Shown piece after piece: positions 24,227 through 36,411 of a stretch of 64,000 nucleotides of DNA; the first letter of the stretch is position 1, and every line of letters begins with the position of its first letter. Position numbers and translations under genes: made by a program. Below the pieces are notes generated by a model. The model was not told where the DNA came from. It saw only the letters and a list, made by a program, of their open reading frames with translations, and searched no databases. Source of the DNA: Marchantia polymorpha subsp. ruderalis (taxonomy: Eukaryota; Streptophyta; Marchantiopsida; Marchantiales; Marchantiaceae). The stretch spans positions 6,054,001 through 6,118,000 of the forward strand of contig AP031354.1 of assembly GCA_037833965.1 (NCBI GenBank), read 5' to 3'.

Positions 24227-27200
24227 TGATAGCAGACCTTTTGGAGGGTGTTCTCCGCTCGAAAAAATACACCACAAGGTTAAAGACTAGTTGACCCTGT
24301 GAAGCTTCTGTACTCAACTACGTGAACTTCGTACTGTAACAAAGAGTGAGCAGCCGTCGCTATTCCAGCAGATTAGTCTAGTAGAGACGTGAAGAAAACC
24401 TACGGGCGTTGAGCGCAACAGCTCGGTATGTAAAAATCCATGAACTGTTTGTTCACTTCTTGTGGAGTTTTCTCTCAAGGCGTGAGTTTACGTTCTCTGT
24501 ATAAATTCTACCGAAGATATGAGAAATCGACATGGGCCGCAAAGAAATACTTCTCTGGATGAAACAGACAAATGTGAACGACGCTTGGCGAGTAATTACG
24601 GTTGAATCAAATTGCATATGTTTGACGACGTTTCTGCCGGAGCAGATTTGGACAGACCATTGTGAGAGGCCTAGTCGCATGAAATGAACGGTGAATTTCA
24701 CGCCCTATTACAACAATTTTGGTCAGAAATCCATTTGCTACAATCAATACATGTTCTATATCAGAAAGTTCAGCATCCTTTACCTTGATGAGTAGGCGAG
24801 GAAAATTTGTCTTCGCTCGCACATACATTTGACAAAAAGAATAAAATCTGGAGCACTTGAGTTATTTACCAGTCAAGTGGGAGAAGTTTGATACATGCAT
24901 GGTCTGAAAAGTCGCAATTTGTCGGAACATTAGCGGAATCGGGAGTTGAATGCATCAGGCCAAACGTTATGGAGGCATACTTCTTCTGATTTCAACTGGG
25001 AGACAGAAATGTGTAAAGTTGGCGAGCAATATGTATGTACGTTTGCACAATTTATGAGATCACCTTAGTATAGAACTGGACCCCCTACGAATAAAATAAC
25101 TCAAAATGGAGGCCTCCTTATCAAGCAGAGCTGTTTTTATACTATTCTGCTTCAAAGTGAACCAAGTACATGGTATTTTTAAATAGGTAATCAATCACTC
25201 CAGTACACACGTGATACTTGTTTATGATTGTTTAGAACTTACGGCTGGTGTTCAGATAAACACAGAGATTGTTGGTTGGAAGAAGAGATCCTTGAATGCA
25301 AAAGGAGTTCGCTGGTTCAAAGAGTCCGCCAGATAGCCAATCACGATATGCTGATGCACAGCGTCCATTAGTCTGCTTACAAACAGTATCGAAAAGGACA
25401 CGTCCTTTATCAAGGGGTGTGCTTTTCGTAAATCGCAGCTGTCAGTGACTGTTTGGATAGTCGGCGCTAACAGGTCAGAATCAATAATGAAAGCACGCAA
25501 ACACTTTTTCCTCATTGTTCACGTCTTCAAAACTTGCACCTGAGATTCTGGACGAGCTATCTGGGAAGTTTGCACCACTGCGAAGACAGCAAACTGCTTT
25601 TGCGCTACTGTACGGCATTGCCTTCTGAAGTGGTTACAAGGTCTCAAAGTTCATGGCTGCAGTCCTTATCGTGTTGTCTATGGTCTCGGAATCTCGGCGA
25701 TGAGATGCTCACGCCACATGTTGACAATTTTGGATAGGTCGTGGAACCACAGGGAAGAGGGACGATTTCCATTCTGACCTCAGAACCTGGCTGTTTGTGA
25801 TTCACAGAGAAAAATAAATATAGTAGCGAAATCACTCAGACACACGGTGACACGTGTTGGTTCAGAACAGATGTTATGTAGCACACAAGGTTTGAGACCA
25901 GTCTGGGTCACAAACCTGGGTCACTGGGTCTACAGAGGACCGCAATATTTCGAAAGTACATTCGTCTAAAGCATACTGCACACACACATTAGGAAGGATC
26001 AATTCAGAGCAACCAGATTGGAGAAGAAACCTTGAACATAAGAGAAACAATTCGAATGAGAACTCTAGGTGAGAATCTTTGTGTGAGTGGATCCCAGACT
26101 TGACTCGCACCCTTGTCTAGTCCCGAAGTGACTTCAGAGTCGAGATTCTGAGATTTACGGAATCTATATCGTGATATCACAATCTTTCTAATTTCGATAT
26201 GTTCTGGTGATTTGCATCATCCACAACTGATGCATAATTATCACTTTCAGCTTCCAACTGCATTCCGTGCTTGCAGCTTTTGTTGAGACCGAAGGCAGGA
26301 TCTAAAGAACTGGAGATCTCCAAGATACGTGATCACAACAGTGGATACTGTGATGTGATCAGGCATTGAGTTCCAGCTGATGATCAGAATTGGTCACCCT
26401 CGCCCTATAGATACCACAAAACTGTAGTGTCTTGCACTCAGAGTTCTTTTCACTTTCAAGGGTATGAAAAAAAATTACAGCAGAAGGGACGACAGCGCAT
26501 ACAAGTTTGCAGTGTAAAGCATACGAGCTGCGTGTCGTTTTTATAAACCTGATACTTGTGAAAGAGTTTAATGGATCAAGCAACAGGAGACAAACAACAC
26601 CATTTTCACCATCACACTGGGTAACTTAAAACAGTTGAACAGTTGGGCTATTCACATCGAAGCTTATGATCGAGGCGTTTCAGTCAGGCCGTAGGGAGAG
26701 ACTAGACTAGCGTTTATGGAACTCTAGCTTACTGGACGGTTGTCTACAAATTCTTTGACGACAGAAGGGAAGTCCACGTGCTCGTCATCGAGAGGTAGCA
26801 TGGAGTCATCGACGATTAGACTACAGAAGAAATGACAAAGATGTGTATCTCGGACCAACTCATACAACTGAATCTTGATAAAAGAAAGAGTGAAGACCAC
26901 GGACGTCAGACCCGGAGAAGTTCATACAAGTGATGAAGTTTGGTGTCTGCTGGAAGTAGAAGGGCAGTGGAGGAGTGGCATGTTATGCACTCACGCACCA
27001 CAGTTTAGCTTTTGGAATGCCATGAAAGTATCATGGAGTCAGGAAGAGCTATGGCTATAACCTGATAGCAGAACTCAGGACAAATAGGCGCTGTCAGTGC
27101 ATAGTGTTCGACAACAATTCATCGATTTAAAAAAGCGTGATCAATCCTGGAAATCAGAAACAAGAACATGCGATGTTCGCGTTAGTGTGTCACGCATGGT

Positions 27201-30200
27201 TCATGTTCTCCATCTTCATCTGTCAACAACTTAGAAATCGAAACTTGCTACCAAGCTAGCTGGTTACTTGAAAAATCAAACATGAGAACTCTTAGAGCAC
27301 AGGCAATCAATGTATCAAAATGCATCAAGCTGTCTGGGCTTGATTGAGTGTCTCGTTGCTATACATGTCCAAGCACAACCCCGAGCAATTTCTACCATAT
27401 GTCGCCCGTTGTGTTTGTGGAAAGAACGGAAAGTTTATACAAGCATAATGATGCGTTGGATTGGGCAAGAAATGACTGAATTCTGAAGTTGCAGAGCCCA
27501 ATGACTTTCAGTGTATTGAGGCAGGAGGTTACACGTCACGAAAAGGAGGAACGATGATTCCCGAATTCTGGATGAGGGTTTTGTACTTCTGTTTTTCTTG
27601 GACAATAGTTTTACGGATCCTTCGAGATGACGACAAAGAAAGCCAGAAGATCGACCTTCTGCTCGGCAAGGTCGAAAGCTGTACAAAGATCGTGGGATGG
27701 AGCAAATGGATACATGCATACTTGGAATCTGCAATACAGGAGGTCGATCCTAATGTCCTACCTCGAGGACGCAGGGATGATACTCAGGGCCAGAGCTAGG
27801 ACAGGACGAGAAGAGTTCTGTGATCGGCCATATCGCAGTTCGTAAGAATCTTGCAGATCTGAGAATATGAGCGATAAGATGGGAAGCTCGTTCGTTAATA
27901 CACGATGATCAAAGACGGAAATGTCGACAAAACCCCTCTCTGGACACTGCCATCAAGGTGGGACGGGTTTAGCTGCACAAACTTATACATAGCCATTATA
28001 TAGGGCCTTCAAAGACCCAGGCATGTGTCATCCTGCCGTGAGCCGTGACGGAAGTTATTCGTTTCGCTGCGACTCTACTCTTTTGGACCAAAGATGGAAA
28101 AATGTACGGGCAGGCTAACCGGGCAGCTTCCTGATTGGCACTCAGAACGACCTCAGACTCTCAAGCGATGGACCATAAGAACATCTGGGCATCCATCCTC
28201 ATTCAACTAGAAGGGAATCTATTCTCACACCCTGCTCGAAGTCATACTTACGACCATAGTTCCTCACTGCAGAATTGTTCAACCGATGCTTGAAATTGTG
28301 TCGACCACCTTGAAAATGTTTCCCCAACGGCTTAACCAAAGTATGAATTTATCCAGCATCCATGTATAACTCTTGCTCTTCGCGCAAAAGCTCAGTTTGA
28401 TCCAAATTGTAATAAATGATTTATAAATATTTATTACATATTGGGACATCACTTGAGTTCATGCTAATTGTATGCTAAAGTGTATATAAGTTTTTTCTAA
28501 AAGGAAAGACAAAGTGATCCAAAATACTTGGCTCGTGTATTTATTCTTTCTACGATTCTTACTAACAGATTTCAATGTATAATATAAGAGCTTCCCTATA
28601 AAGTAAATTGATTGTAAGGTTTCACTATACTACCAGATCCTATGTTGCTTGTAAAAGGAGCTTGCAAAACTGGTATTTCTATTTCAACAAAACTAATCAA
28701 TAGGACGTTACGTACTTGTGATGGTATTCAAATGATTATCTAAAACTTATCCTCAAATCCATCAATTGCCCCATTCATTTCTAACGACTGTAACATCCAG
28801 TGATAATCAATCTTACTAATTGATCTCACAAAAAGCCTTTAGACTGTCAACATACTCACCTCCTGAAATATGGAAACATGAAGAACTTCTTCACATGATT
28901 TACACAGAGATTTGCATGCTGGCCCTTTGAACAAGTAGCAGCTTTGGGGAGTCCTTGTGCCACATAGGCCAGTCCAAGATAATGCCTTCGCCGTGGCCCA
29001 ATTTTATCAAAGAGGAGGCACTTTCCAGAACTACTACATGGTATTGACAAAGGCTTCGTCACTGGAATTACACACAGAATTGTGTGAAAGAGAGGACGCA
29101 GTTATTTGAAACCGAATTCTTAATCCACGGCCCTATAAATAGTAGTCTATATCATTCCAAAAATCTGCGTGGCCTTTTGAATCTTTCCCCATACATTGAA
29201 GTAGTCTTCTCCAGACTTTGATCTAGTTGAGAAGAGTACAGTCATGCCTTATCATAGTATTGACTGGAGTAAGCTTCAACGTCTCGAAACGTGCTCAAAG
29301 TAAGTTGTATATTCAGTAATATGTGTTGGAGTTCTTGTTTCCTAAGACCGCAGCTTGCTTGGCACGCTCTAGAGGGGAGATGTGACTGTTCGTTTTATTC
29401 AAGAAATTGCTTCTTTCCGCATGTGATACTATCTATGGGGATTGCAGTATATCATATAGGACATCAGGTGGTTCATTCATTACTACGAGCTATGACTATG
29501 ATGCCCCCATTGACGAATATTGCAAGTACCAAAACCTGTTGCGATTTTTTACTCAAATCTCCATTATCTTTCATTGAACATGAGTTAAAATCAGAAAGAT
29601 TATGTATCAAGTCGTTAAGGAATATATGCTGCATGAAGTACGGATGAAGTTGTATAAACAATGGTCAACCTTCTCACATGCAGTTCCATCAGCTCAATTT
29701 TGGAAGCCAATACTTTTGATCTTCATACCATATTTCCAGGGCTTGTCTGCGTGAATTGTGGTTCCCAACTGGAGGTGTGTTAATCAAATGGTTTGTACAA
29801 TTTCATCGGGCCATGTTTACTTCTATTGAGGTTCGGATTTGATTTGGAAGGAACAACGGATGAATGTAGGCACGTCTGCCTTGAAAGAGAAAGTTATATC
29901 TAAGCGATAATGCTCGAGTACAATGTGCTTGAAATTTGCTCATGAAATGAGTAATTTTTATATTTTCCCTTCTTTTCAGTCATTGTACAGAAATTAGTAT
30001 TATCATCAGAGAGTGCACTCTCCCGTCAATAATATTGACATCCAGGCATAAGTGAACTAAAATATGGAAGTTTCTAGAACCTCATCTTGTCGGCAATATC
30101 AACGTGGACAGTGTTTATATTCGACATATTTTTTGTCTTCACAAGTCGTGGTGACGTAACCCCCAAAGAATGTTTCACTTCGAAAGAAAGCATATCATTC

Positions 30201-31080
30201 AGCTGAGCAGTTGTAGCAAGCAAGCAGATTTCCTGGTATTATATGAGTCGCAGTTCTCTTCAACCATGTATATCTTATCCCTTTGTCGGAAGATTGTAAT
30301 TATTGATCTAAAAAATTATTCGTTTCGGGTGTGTCTTGCAATCTCCGACTTTGATTTAGTAGGATTGTTTGGAACAGACAATACATCCCATCCAGATTCT
30401 CCTACTGTCGCTCTTTTTTTTTTCCCTTTTTTTTTGTTGACAGTGATGATAAATCAATCGATATCGACCTATGAAAAACCTAGTGACGGAATCTACAATC
30501 ATTCTACAAGTGCAAGCCCGAACATAATACGAAGCATAGAAGGATTTTAGAGAAGGATTTCAAAACAGGGTGATTGACAACCTGGTAAGTATTAAACTAT
30601 AGTTATGTTGCCCATCAATGTTTTCTGTCTCATCAACTGTTCTGTTGCCCATTAACTGTTGACAATACCTTCACTAACTCCATCACCGTAACCCGAAACC
30701 AGATGCTCATCTCTAACAGGAACGAAATAGTCCTGGCTTGATGCATGTATCAACTCCAGTATTGCTTCATTAAGAGGTGCTCGAATGAAGAACTCATCGA
30801 ACAAGGTTTTATGTTCTGCTAGCGAGAAGCAATATAACCAATGTACAACGACTTCTGTAAATATATCAAATGTTAGGTTTCTACCTTGATTCTATTCATT
30901 CCACTGTTAAGGCCTTGACCTAGACATAGCTATTTTCTGCAAAAATTATGAGCTAGAATGAAAGAAGTGATTCCAAAAGCTGCGACTAATCTTTATTGAT
31001 AGCAGCTAGCAGCTAAAAGTCTTTTCTACATCAATAAATATGCAGTAAAGCGCACGAGAACTGCCACACATTATTCGGTA
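24227..31080. other. Seven kilobases of mid-G+C sequence, no supported gene
   Basis: Composition is close to that of the genic parts of the window, but open frames are short and translations (for example 27554-27799, 29291-29647, 30170-30550) show no family I recognise. It may hold UTRs, non-coding transcripts, or decayed repeats. I saw no tRNA or rRNA. Confidence 0.5.
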
Positions 31081-31096
31081 CCTACCTGAAGAAGTA

Positions 31097-31515
31097 ACAC
31101 CCTATAATCCAAATAACCACATCTAATCTTCGAAATTAGGCTTCGATGTAAAGGAGTAAAAAGTATCCAGATCAGAGGAAAAAGTTTTACCACGACTATA
31201 GAAGCTCCTCAGCGACCAGTACATCAGACATCCGATCAAGCAGGGACAGAGTTCCCCGAAGTTACTACAATTTGGCAACTGTCCATATGCTGCACATTGT
31301 CGTCAGCAGAGAGAGCAGTCGGCATTGCGTCAAACACAAACTCTTCAAAACAGTTCCTAATTCAAGAAATTATGCAACTTTGGCCTTGTAGGCGCTCGAC
31401 AGGCTAATCGATATTCGATAGAACATCGATCCGAGAAATTACATGGCACCCTATAATCCAAGTAGGGTGCCGTATAAGTAACACCCTATAATCCAAACAA
31501 CCACAAAGAAGATGG
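31097..31515. repeat. Dispersed triplicate of a CACCCTATAATCCAA block
   Basis: The block CACCCTATAATCCAA occurs near 31097, 31448 and 31482. The first and third copies are embedded in a longer shared segment, AAGTAACACCCTATAATCCA followed by AAYAACCAC. The middle copy sits in a small hairpin, GGCACCCT / AGGGTGCC (8-bp arms). They flank the low-coordinate side of the Mutator-like relic and might be its edge debris. Confidence 0.6.
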
Positions 31516-31619
31516 GGACTTGGATTTGGTCAGGTGGCATAATTACCCGTTGCCAAAAGATGATATTACGAAGGCTAAAGGTTTCATGCGAATCACAACT
31601 ACTGTATCATCGTTTGATG

Positions 31620-32265
31620 TGTAATCTCAATCAAACATTGTCTTTGTTCGATTGCGTCGTCCACGAGCGCATCCATCCAGGGATATAATGATGGGTCATA
31701 TTCTTCATTGCAGATAATAATTCCACCAGATCTTCTGTTTTTTTTCTTTCGAGGAATCCAAAAACAGAAGGATGTTCGTGTTCATATTCATCAAACATCA
31801 TAAGTGTGTACAGTGGATATTGCATCGCAAAAAAGAAAATAAATGTATTAGTTTGCTGCTAGCAGTGGTCTACAAAGTACTCATCTTTATTGATAATAAG
31901 CTAAACTTGATAAAAATGAATGATCCGCTATTTTTATGTCTTGATAAGCTAGACGTGATCAAGGTATATAAAACAATATATACATCACACATTGAGAAGT
32001 TCAATTACGTACTCCTGTACTGGTTAAAGCTTCAAATTGTCATTTTTCCAAGTATCTTGCAGATATTGCAAATTGCAAGGTAGAATATATATAATCATGG
32101 AAGCGTGATGATAATAACATCAGAATAGACAAGTAGAATCTTACCTTATACTTTTGTATGCCATGCGTTCCATCTATAGCAACACAACCTCCATTTCCAT
32201 GTTTTATCAACCATTCCGGTGCAAGGAATTCCGGTGCAAGAAAACACTCTCCCGAAACAAAATCG
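31620..32265 (-). mobile_element. Mutator-like (MULE) transposase relic
   Basis: On the minus strand, 32265-32145 encodes EFLAPEWLIKHGNGGCVAID then GTHGIQKYK, matching the (A)DATFGTNKYK part of MULE transposases. It ends in a good donor, AAG|GTAAG. After about 320 bp, 31825-31635 encodes YPLYTLMMFDEYEHEHPS and EDLVELLSAMKN; in the neighbouring frame it then gives WMDALVDDAIEQRQ, matching the conserved W-P-x-x-x-x-V-D-D-A block. The intervening segment may be an intron, but no clear acceptor AG precedes YPLY. At least one frameshift is present and no terminal inverted repeats were found. A 15-bp tandem duplication at about 32208-32240 doubles FLAPE. Confidence 0.7.
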
Positions 32266-32639
32266 TTAAGCCTCGAGCTTTTGATCTAGGCCGTTCCATT
32301 TGACCAATTCAACATTAACGAATTGAAAGGGCCATTATAAGGTGGGTCCTGCACAATCCATCCTGCCTCCATGTTGTACTCCCACCAGCAAAAAGCACAT
32401 GAAATGACAAGAAAAGTACAAGCACGAGCTCCCTGAAGCACTGACACTGGCACCCGAAAGCCACGTCGAAACTTTGACGAACTGGAGAATACCGATGTGA
32501 CCCTATTTTCAAAAACCCTAAACTTTGCCGCCTAAAATTTTGTCGCCACAATATGTTATCACTGTTTGGATTACATATTACAGTTTGAATTAGGGAATTC
32601 AACTGAACTATCCTTCCTGCTGTTTAGTTTTAGTTTTAG

Positions 32640-32830
32640 GAACCTTTAGTTTAGATTCCACTACATTACGTTAGATGGAACTTTGCGGCCTCTAGAGTGA
32701 CGGCCTCTACATGCGTCCACATGGTTGTCGGAATTTAATCCGGTTGACGCCCTCTACATGGTTGTCGAAAAATTGAGATAAAATCCGGTTGAGTCGAGGG
32801 CTTCATGCGCCCGAAGGGCGCATGAAGCAA
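32640..32830. repeat. Imperfect tandem repeat ending in a perfect hairpin
   Basis: CCTCTACATG and GGTTGTCG followed by AATCCGGTTGA occur twice within about 120 bp. Immediately after lies GCTTCATGCGCCC (32800-32812), GAA, then GGGCGCATGAAGC (32816-32828), a perfect 13-bp-arm hairpin with a 3-nt loop. Confidence 0.8.
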
Positions 32831-35800
32831 GGAGGATAAAGAAACTAGGATCCCTGGCAGTACGGCAGTTTGTATAAGTTTGTGCAACTAAGCGAGTCGA
32901 TCAAGCTGAGGGAAGATGCCAAATCTACCGGACACATCCCATTAGAAAAGGCCCATCTACTGTGTCGCCGGCGGGAAGAGTCTAGGAATCAAAAGTGGCT
33001 CGCACTTAAAGACAGCTGTAGCTGATACGGGCGAGGACTCAGGATCGAGGGATTCTCTTTGACAAAACCAGCATAAAATGCGGGATTGTGTGAGACATGG
33101 CTGATCGGCACAATCTCGGTGTGTCGAGTGTAGAGTGAGCCCAAGGCGCTCGAAATTGATTTCTTATACGAAGCTCTGCGTGGAGCACCATCGGATCCTT
33201 CATAGCATTCGACCGAATTTGCGAAGGGGCAGGCAGCCGCCGCCCCTGGCCCGTTAGTCTGAACACAATAATTATTTTGTTCAGAAGTGGATTGTAACTG
33301 CAGCCAGAAGCGCCAGCAACCTGGATATCGTCAAACAGCATGTCAAAATCATTGACCCTGGTGCGACATCCGATATATGCGTTTCTGCTACCCCGGCCGA
33401 CACTCATGTCCAGACTCCCTTACAGCTACACAATGACCCACTGCGCTGAAAATTCTGTATAAAAGAAAATTTTATGAAAACGGATGATCAGACTGAATCT
33501 ATCGCGGTTCATAAAACATTTTAATCCGAGTGTACTGAGGCCATGCAGTAAGCGAATTCGATATATATATTCGAATATACTTTCTATATACCTTTGCATG
33601 TCCGCAGTTAGTGAAGTTTTCTGACCTCCGATGTGCTGCAGAGAGTATTCACGATAAGAATGAATCCACCAAGGGTCATGTATTTAAATAAGATATAATA
33701 TTATAAGAAAATTTTACTATTGTTGTGAGGCCGGACGGGTTATAAATTTGATATACTTTCAATTATTGAGATTGATGGCAGATTTCAGACCTCAGGAGGT
33801 CAGATGTCCTCGTTGGTACCTCTATTAAAACCAGCCGCCATTTCCATGCTACTTCTTACGTAATGAACCTTCGAGGGTTATATACCCACCAGGCCTTACT
33901 GTTACAGGTGACCTCAAGGGCTTGGAACACAAGGTCTCAGCCGTAGAACATAGAACATACAGACCAAAGCTGAGTAGGATGAGGCGAATGCTGCATACAA
34001 GGCCACAGTCTCGAAATGGCAGAAACTCAAGAGAATCATTTTGATCCAACAATGCTGATTTCTACACTATAATACATCACGCGCAGATCATGAATCAGGC
34101 TGCTATACGGCGCAGGATGTGTGATTTGCGAATAAAACGGGTCTGGCTTCATAATAAATGACAGGAACACAAATGGAAATGTGCTTTCCACATCTGCTAG
34201 GTTTTATTTTCACGTTTTACCATGTAAATTCTACAATTTTCTTCCATATACAAGATGGATGCAATTATGAACTTATGTCAATAGGGACATGATTCGTTTG
34301 ATAATGCGTTTTAGCATTTCTGACTTTGTAAAATATAGCTTTGAAACAGCATCAAAATTAGATACATATGAGGTTTACAAAATACTCCAAAAAAGCTAAG
34401 CTTCCAATGAGAATGTTTCTCCGAAAAAGTTCACACAATATGCTAATCACCATGTAAAACTTGCATTATAACTCTCTAATCATCAATTAAACCAATCTCA
34501 TACTTCACAAAAATATATAAAAAATTGCAATTTTTTTTAACAATTTTTTTGGTAACAAGGTTATATTCATTATAATGACTCTGTAAGAATACATTGCAAT
34601 CTTGCACTCCTGAATTTCTACCAATCAGCAAACACTAGCTCCTAAAAATAATAATTTAAAAGAATGAAAATTTGAGATTAAATTAAAGTGTGTATTTATT
34701 TTAAAAAAAATCAAAATAAAGTTCTTCAAAGTCATTCAAAACATGCTTTCACTTTTAAATTTCCATTATTCAATTTTTATAATAAGTAGCAATCTGGCAA
34801 CTCTTATTTTGTATCAATTTGTATTCAAAAGCGATTTAATTAAGTCTATTTATGGCTGATTTAGATAGCAAAGTTCAAAGTGAATAATTTGAGTCTTAGA
34901 TATGATAATGAAGTAAATATGAAATAAAATCATAATATTTTTAAAATTCTTTCCAAGTATGCTTTAATTTTTCAATTTTACTATCCAACGCATAATTTTA
35001 TCTTATTTCACAAATTTTACCCTGTTGATTAAAATCCTATTAAACAAAATTTTCATATTTTTTTTGAAATTTGACATTATATAACTTGACTCAATGATCC
35101 AAATCAATTTTTTATTTTTAAGAAAAAAATCTCTTTTAATCTTCAAAAACCGTTTTATGTATTGTTGTACTAACATATTTCACATTATCATACATTTTAT
35201 TTGCTAATGAATTGTAATTGTCATCTTTTGTAAACTAATACTTCCTTTTTTGTTATAGTTATTTGTTATTGAAAACATGTCTTGATGTGTAGTTTTTGAT
35301 TCATAAATCTTTTCATTTATATTAATTGTTAATTTATGTTATTTTTATTTCTGACATCTTTGCAAGATTGAAATTTTCATAGTTTTTTTCAATTGATCAC
35401 TGTGATTTTTTTAACTATAAATATGGCATTGTGTAACAACACTTTGTATCAACATTTTTCTTATGCTATTCTAGAGTTTATATAATTTGTAACACAATGT
35501 TTTAGCAATGATGTATTTAAATAATTGCGCTTTCTTGTGTTGGGTTGGTGAATTTGTATCATCATTTGCTATTAACTAATATTAGCACTTTGTATCATAA
35601 GAAAACATTATTTCAAATTGTGTTATATATGTATTTAGGTCTATTGATCACATTCATATTTAGACTTGTTTGGTGTTAGAACAAAAATTACCGATTTAAA
35701 GATATAACAAAATATTTGCTCCAATGTGACAACTATCATACTACATGTTGGTAAAGTGAAGTTGAATAAGTATAGTAAATGATTATACAAGAGAACATAT

Positions 35801-35880
35801 GATAAGATTAAATAGTATCGCGATTCTAACTTTTTATTGAAAATTGTAGACGTAAAATTTGAGAACCATCAAATGATCAA
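32831..35880. other. Spacer: mid-G+C then A+T-rich
   Basis: Positions 32831-34150 are mid-G+C with an unrecognised minus-strand open frame at 33039-33407. From about 34190 to 35880 composition drops sharply to very A+T-rich with no open frames of note. No gene is supported. Confidence 0.5.
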
Positions 35881-35886
35881 GAGAGA

Positions 35887-36045
35887 CATATGTAACGTGG
35901 TTCACGCTTGGGGGAGAGTGCTACGTCCAGCACAAACACATATGTAACGTGGTTCACGCTCGGGGGAGAGTGCTACGTCCAGCACGAACACATATGTAAT
36001 GTGGTTCACGCTCGGGGGAGAGTGCTTCGTCCACCACGAACACGA
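35887..36045. repeat. 52-bp minisatellite, about three copies
   Basis: Unit period is exactly 52 bp between starts 35887, 35939 and 35991. Copies differ at only a few positions, so the expansion is younger than the surrounding sequence appears. Each unit carries ACGTGGTTCACGCT and GAGAGTGCTACGTCCA. Confidence 0.9.
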
Positions 36046-36320
36046 GCACCTTTACTTCAGATCTTGTCACGAAAAGACCTCCTGTACAAGGTGAGACCCG
36101 AGGTATTTATCCCCAGTCCAGACAACCATCCTAGCTATAAATAGCTAGGACCCGAGGTTACTCCTTAATTGGAGCTAATCTCAACAGAAATAGCTAGTGT
36201 ATGGGTTTAATCAATGAGTAAATTGTATTTTATGTATTATCAGGTTAGATGCTATGATCATCCAAAAATGCATGCCCATCGCTAGCATAGGTTTTTATAT
36301 ATTACATGGTAATAGATCAA
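35887..36320. mobile_element. Fossil LTR-like fragment with 52-bp repeats (copia type)
   Basis: The fragment opens with three copies of a 52-bp unit starting CATATGTAACGTGG at 35887, 35939 and 35991. A near-palindromic TATA region, CCTAGCTATAAATAGCTAGG, follows at about 36130-36149. At about 36306 stands TGGTAATAGATCA, resembling the initiator-methionine tRNA primer site of plant copia elements. ACGTGG / ACGTCCA words are typical of plant copia LTRs, though in the opposite orientation, so the direction is uncertain. It looks like an old, broken copy; no coding part is attached. Confidence 0.5.
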
Positions 36321-36411
36321 GCCCGAAGGATCCGAAGGGTCATAAGTTGAAAAACACAATATAAGAAAAAACTTACAAACAAGGAAAAAGAATCCAAAGA
36401 TCAATCCCTAT

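Noticed and set aside
33039-33407. 122-codon minus-strand frame in a G+C-richer patch
   Set aside because: No recognisable motif and no sign of splicing; left within the spacer description.
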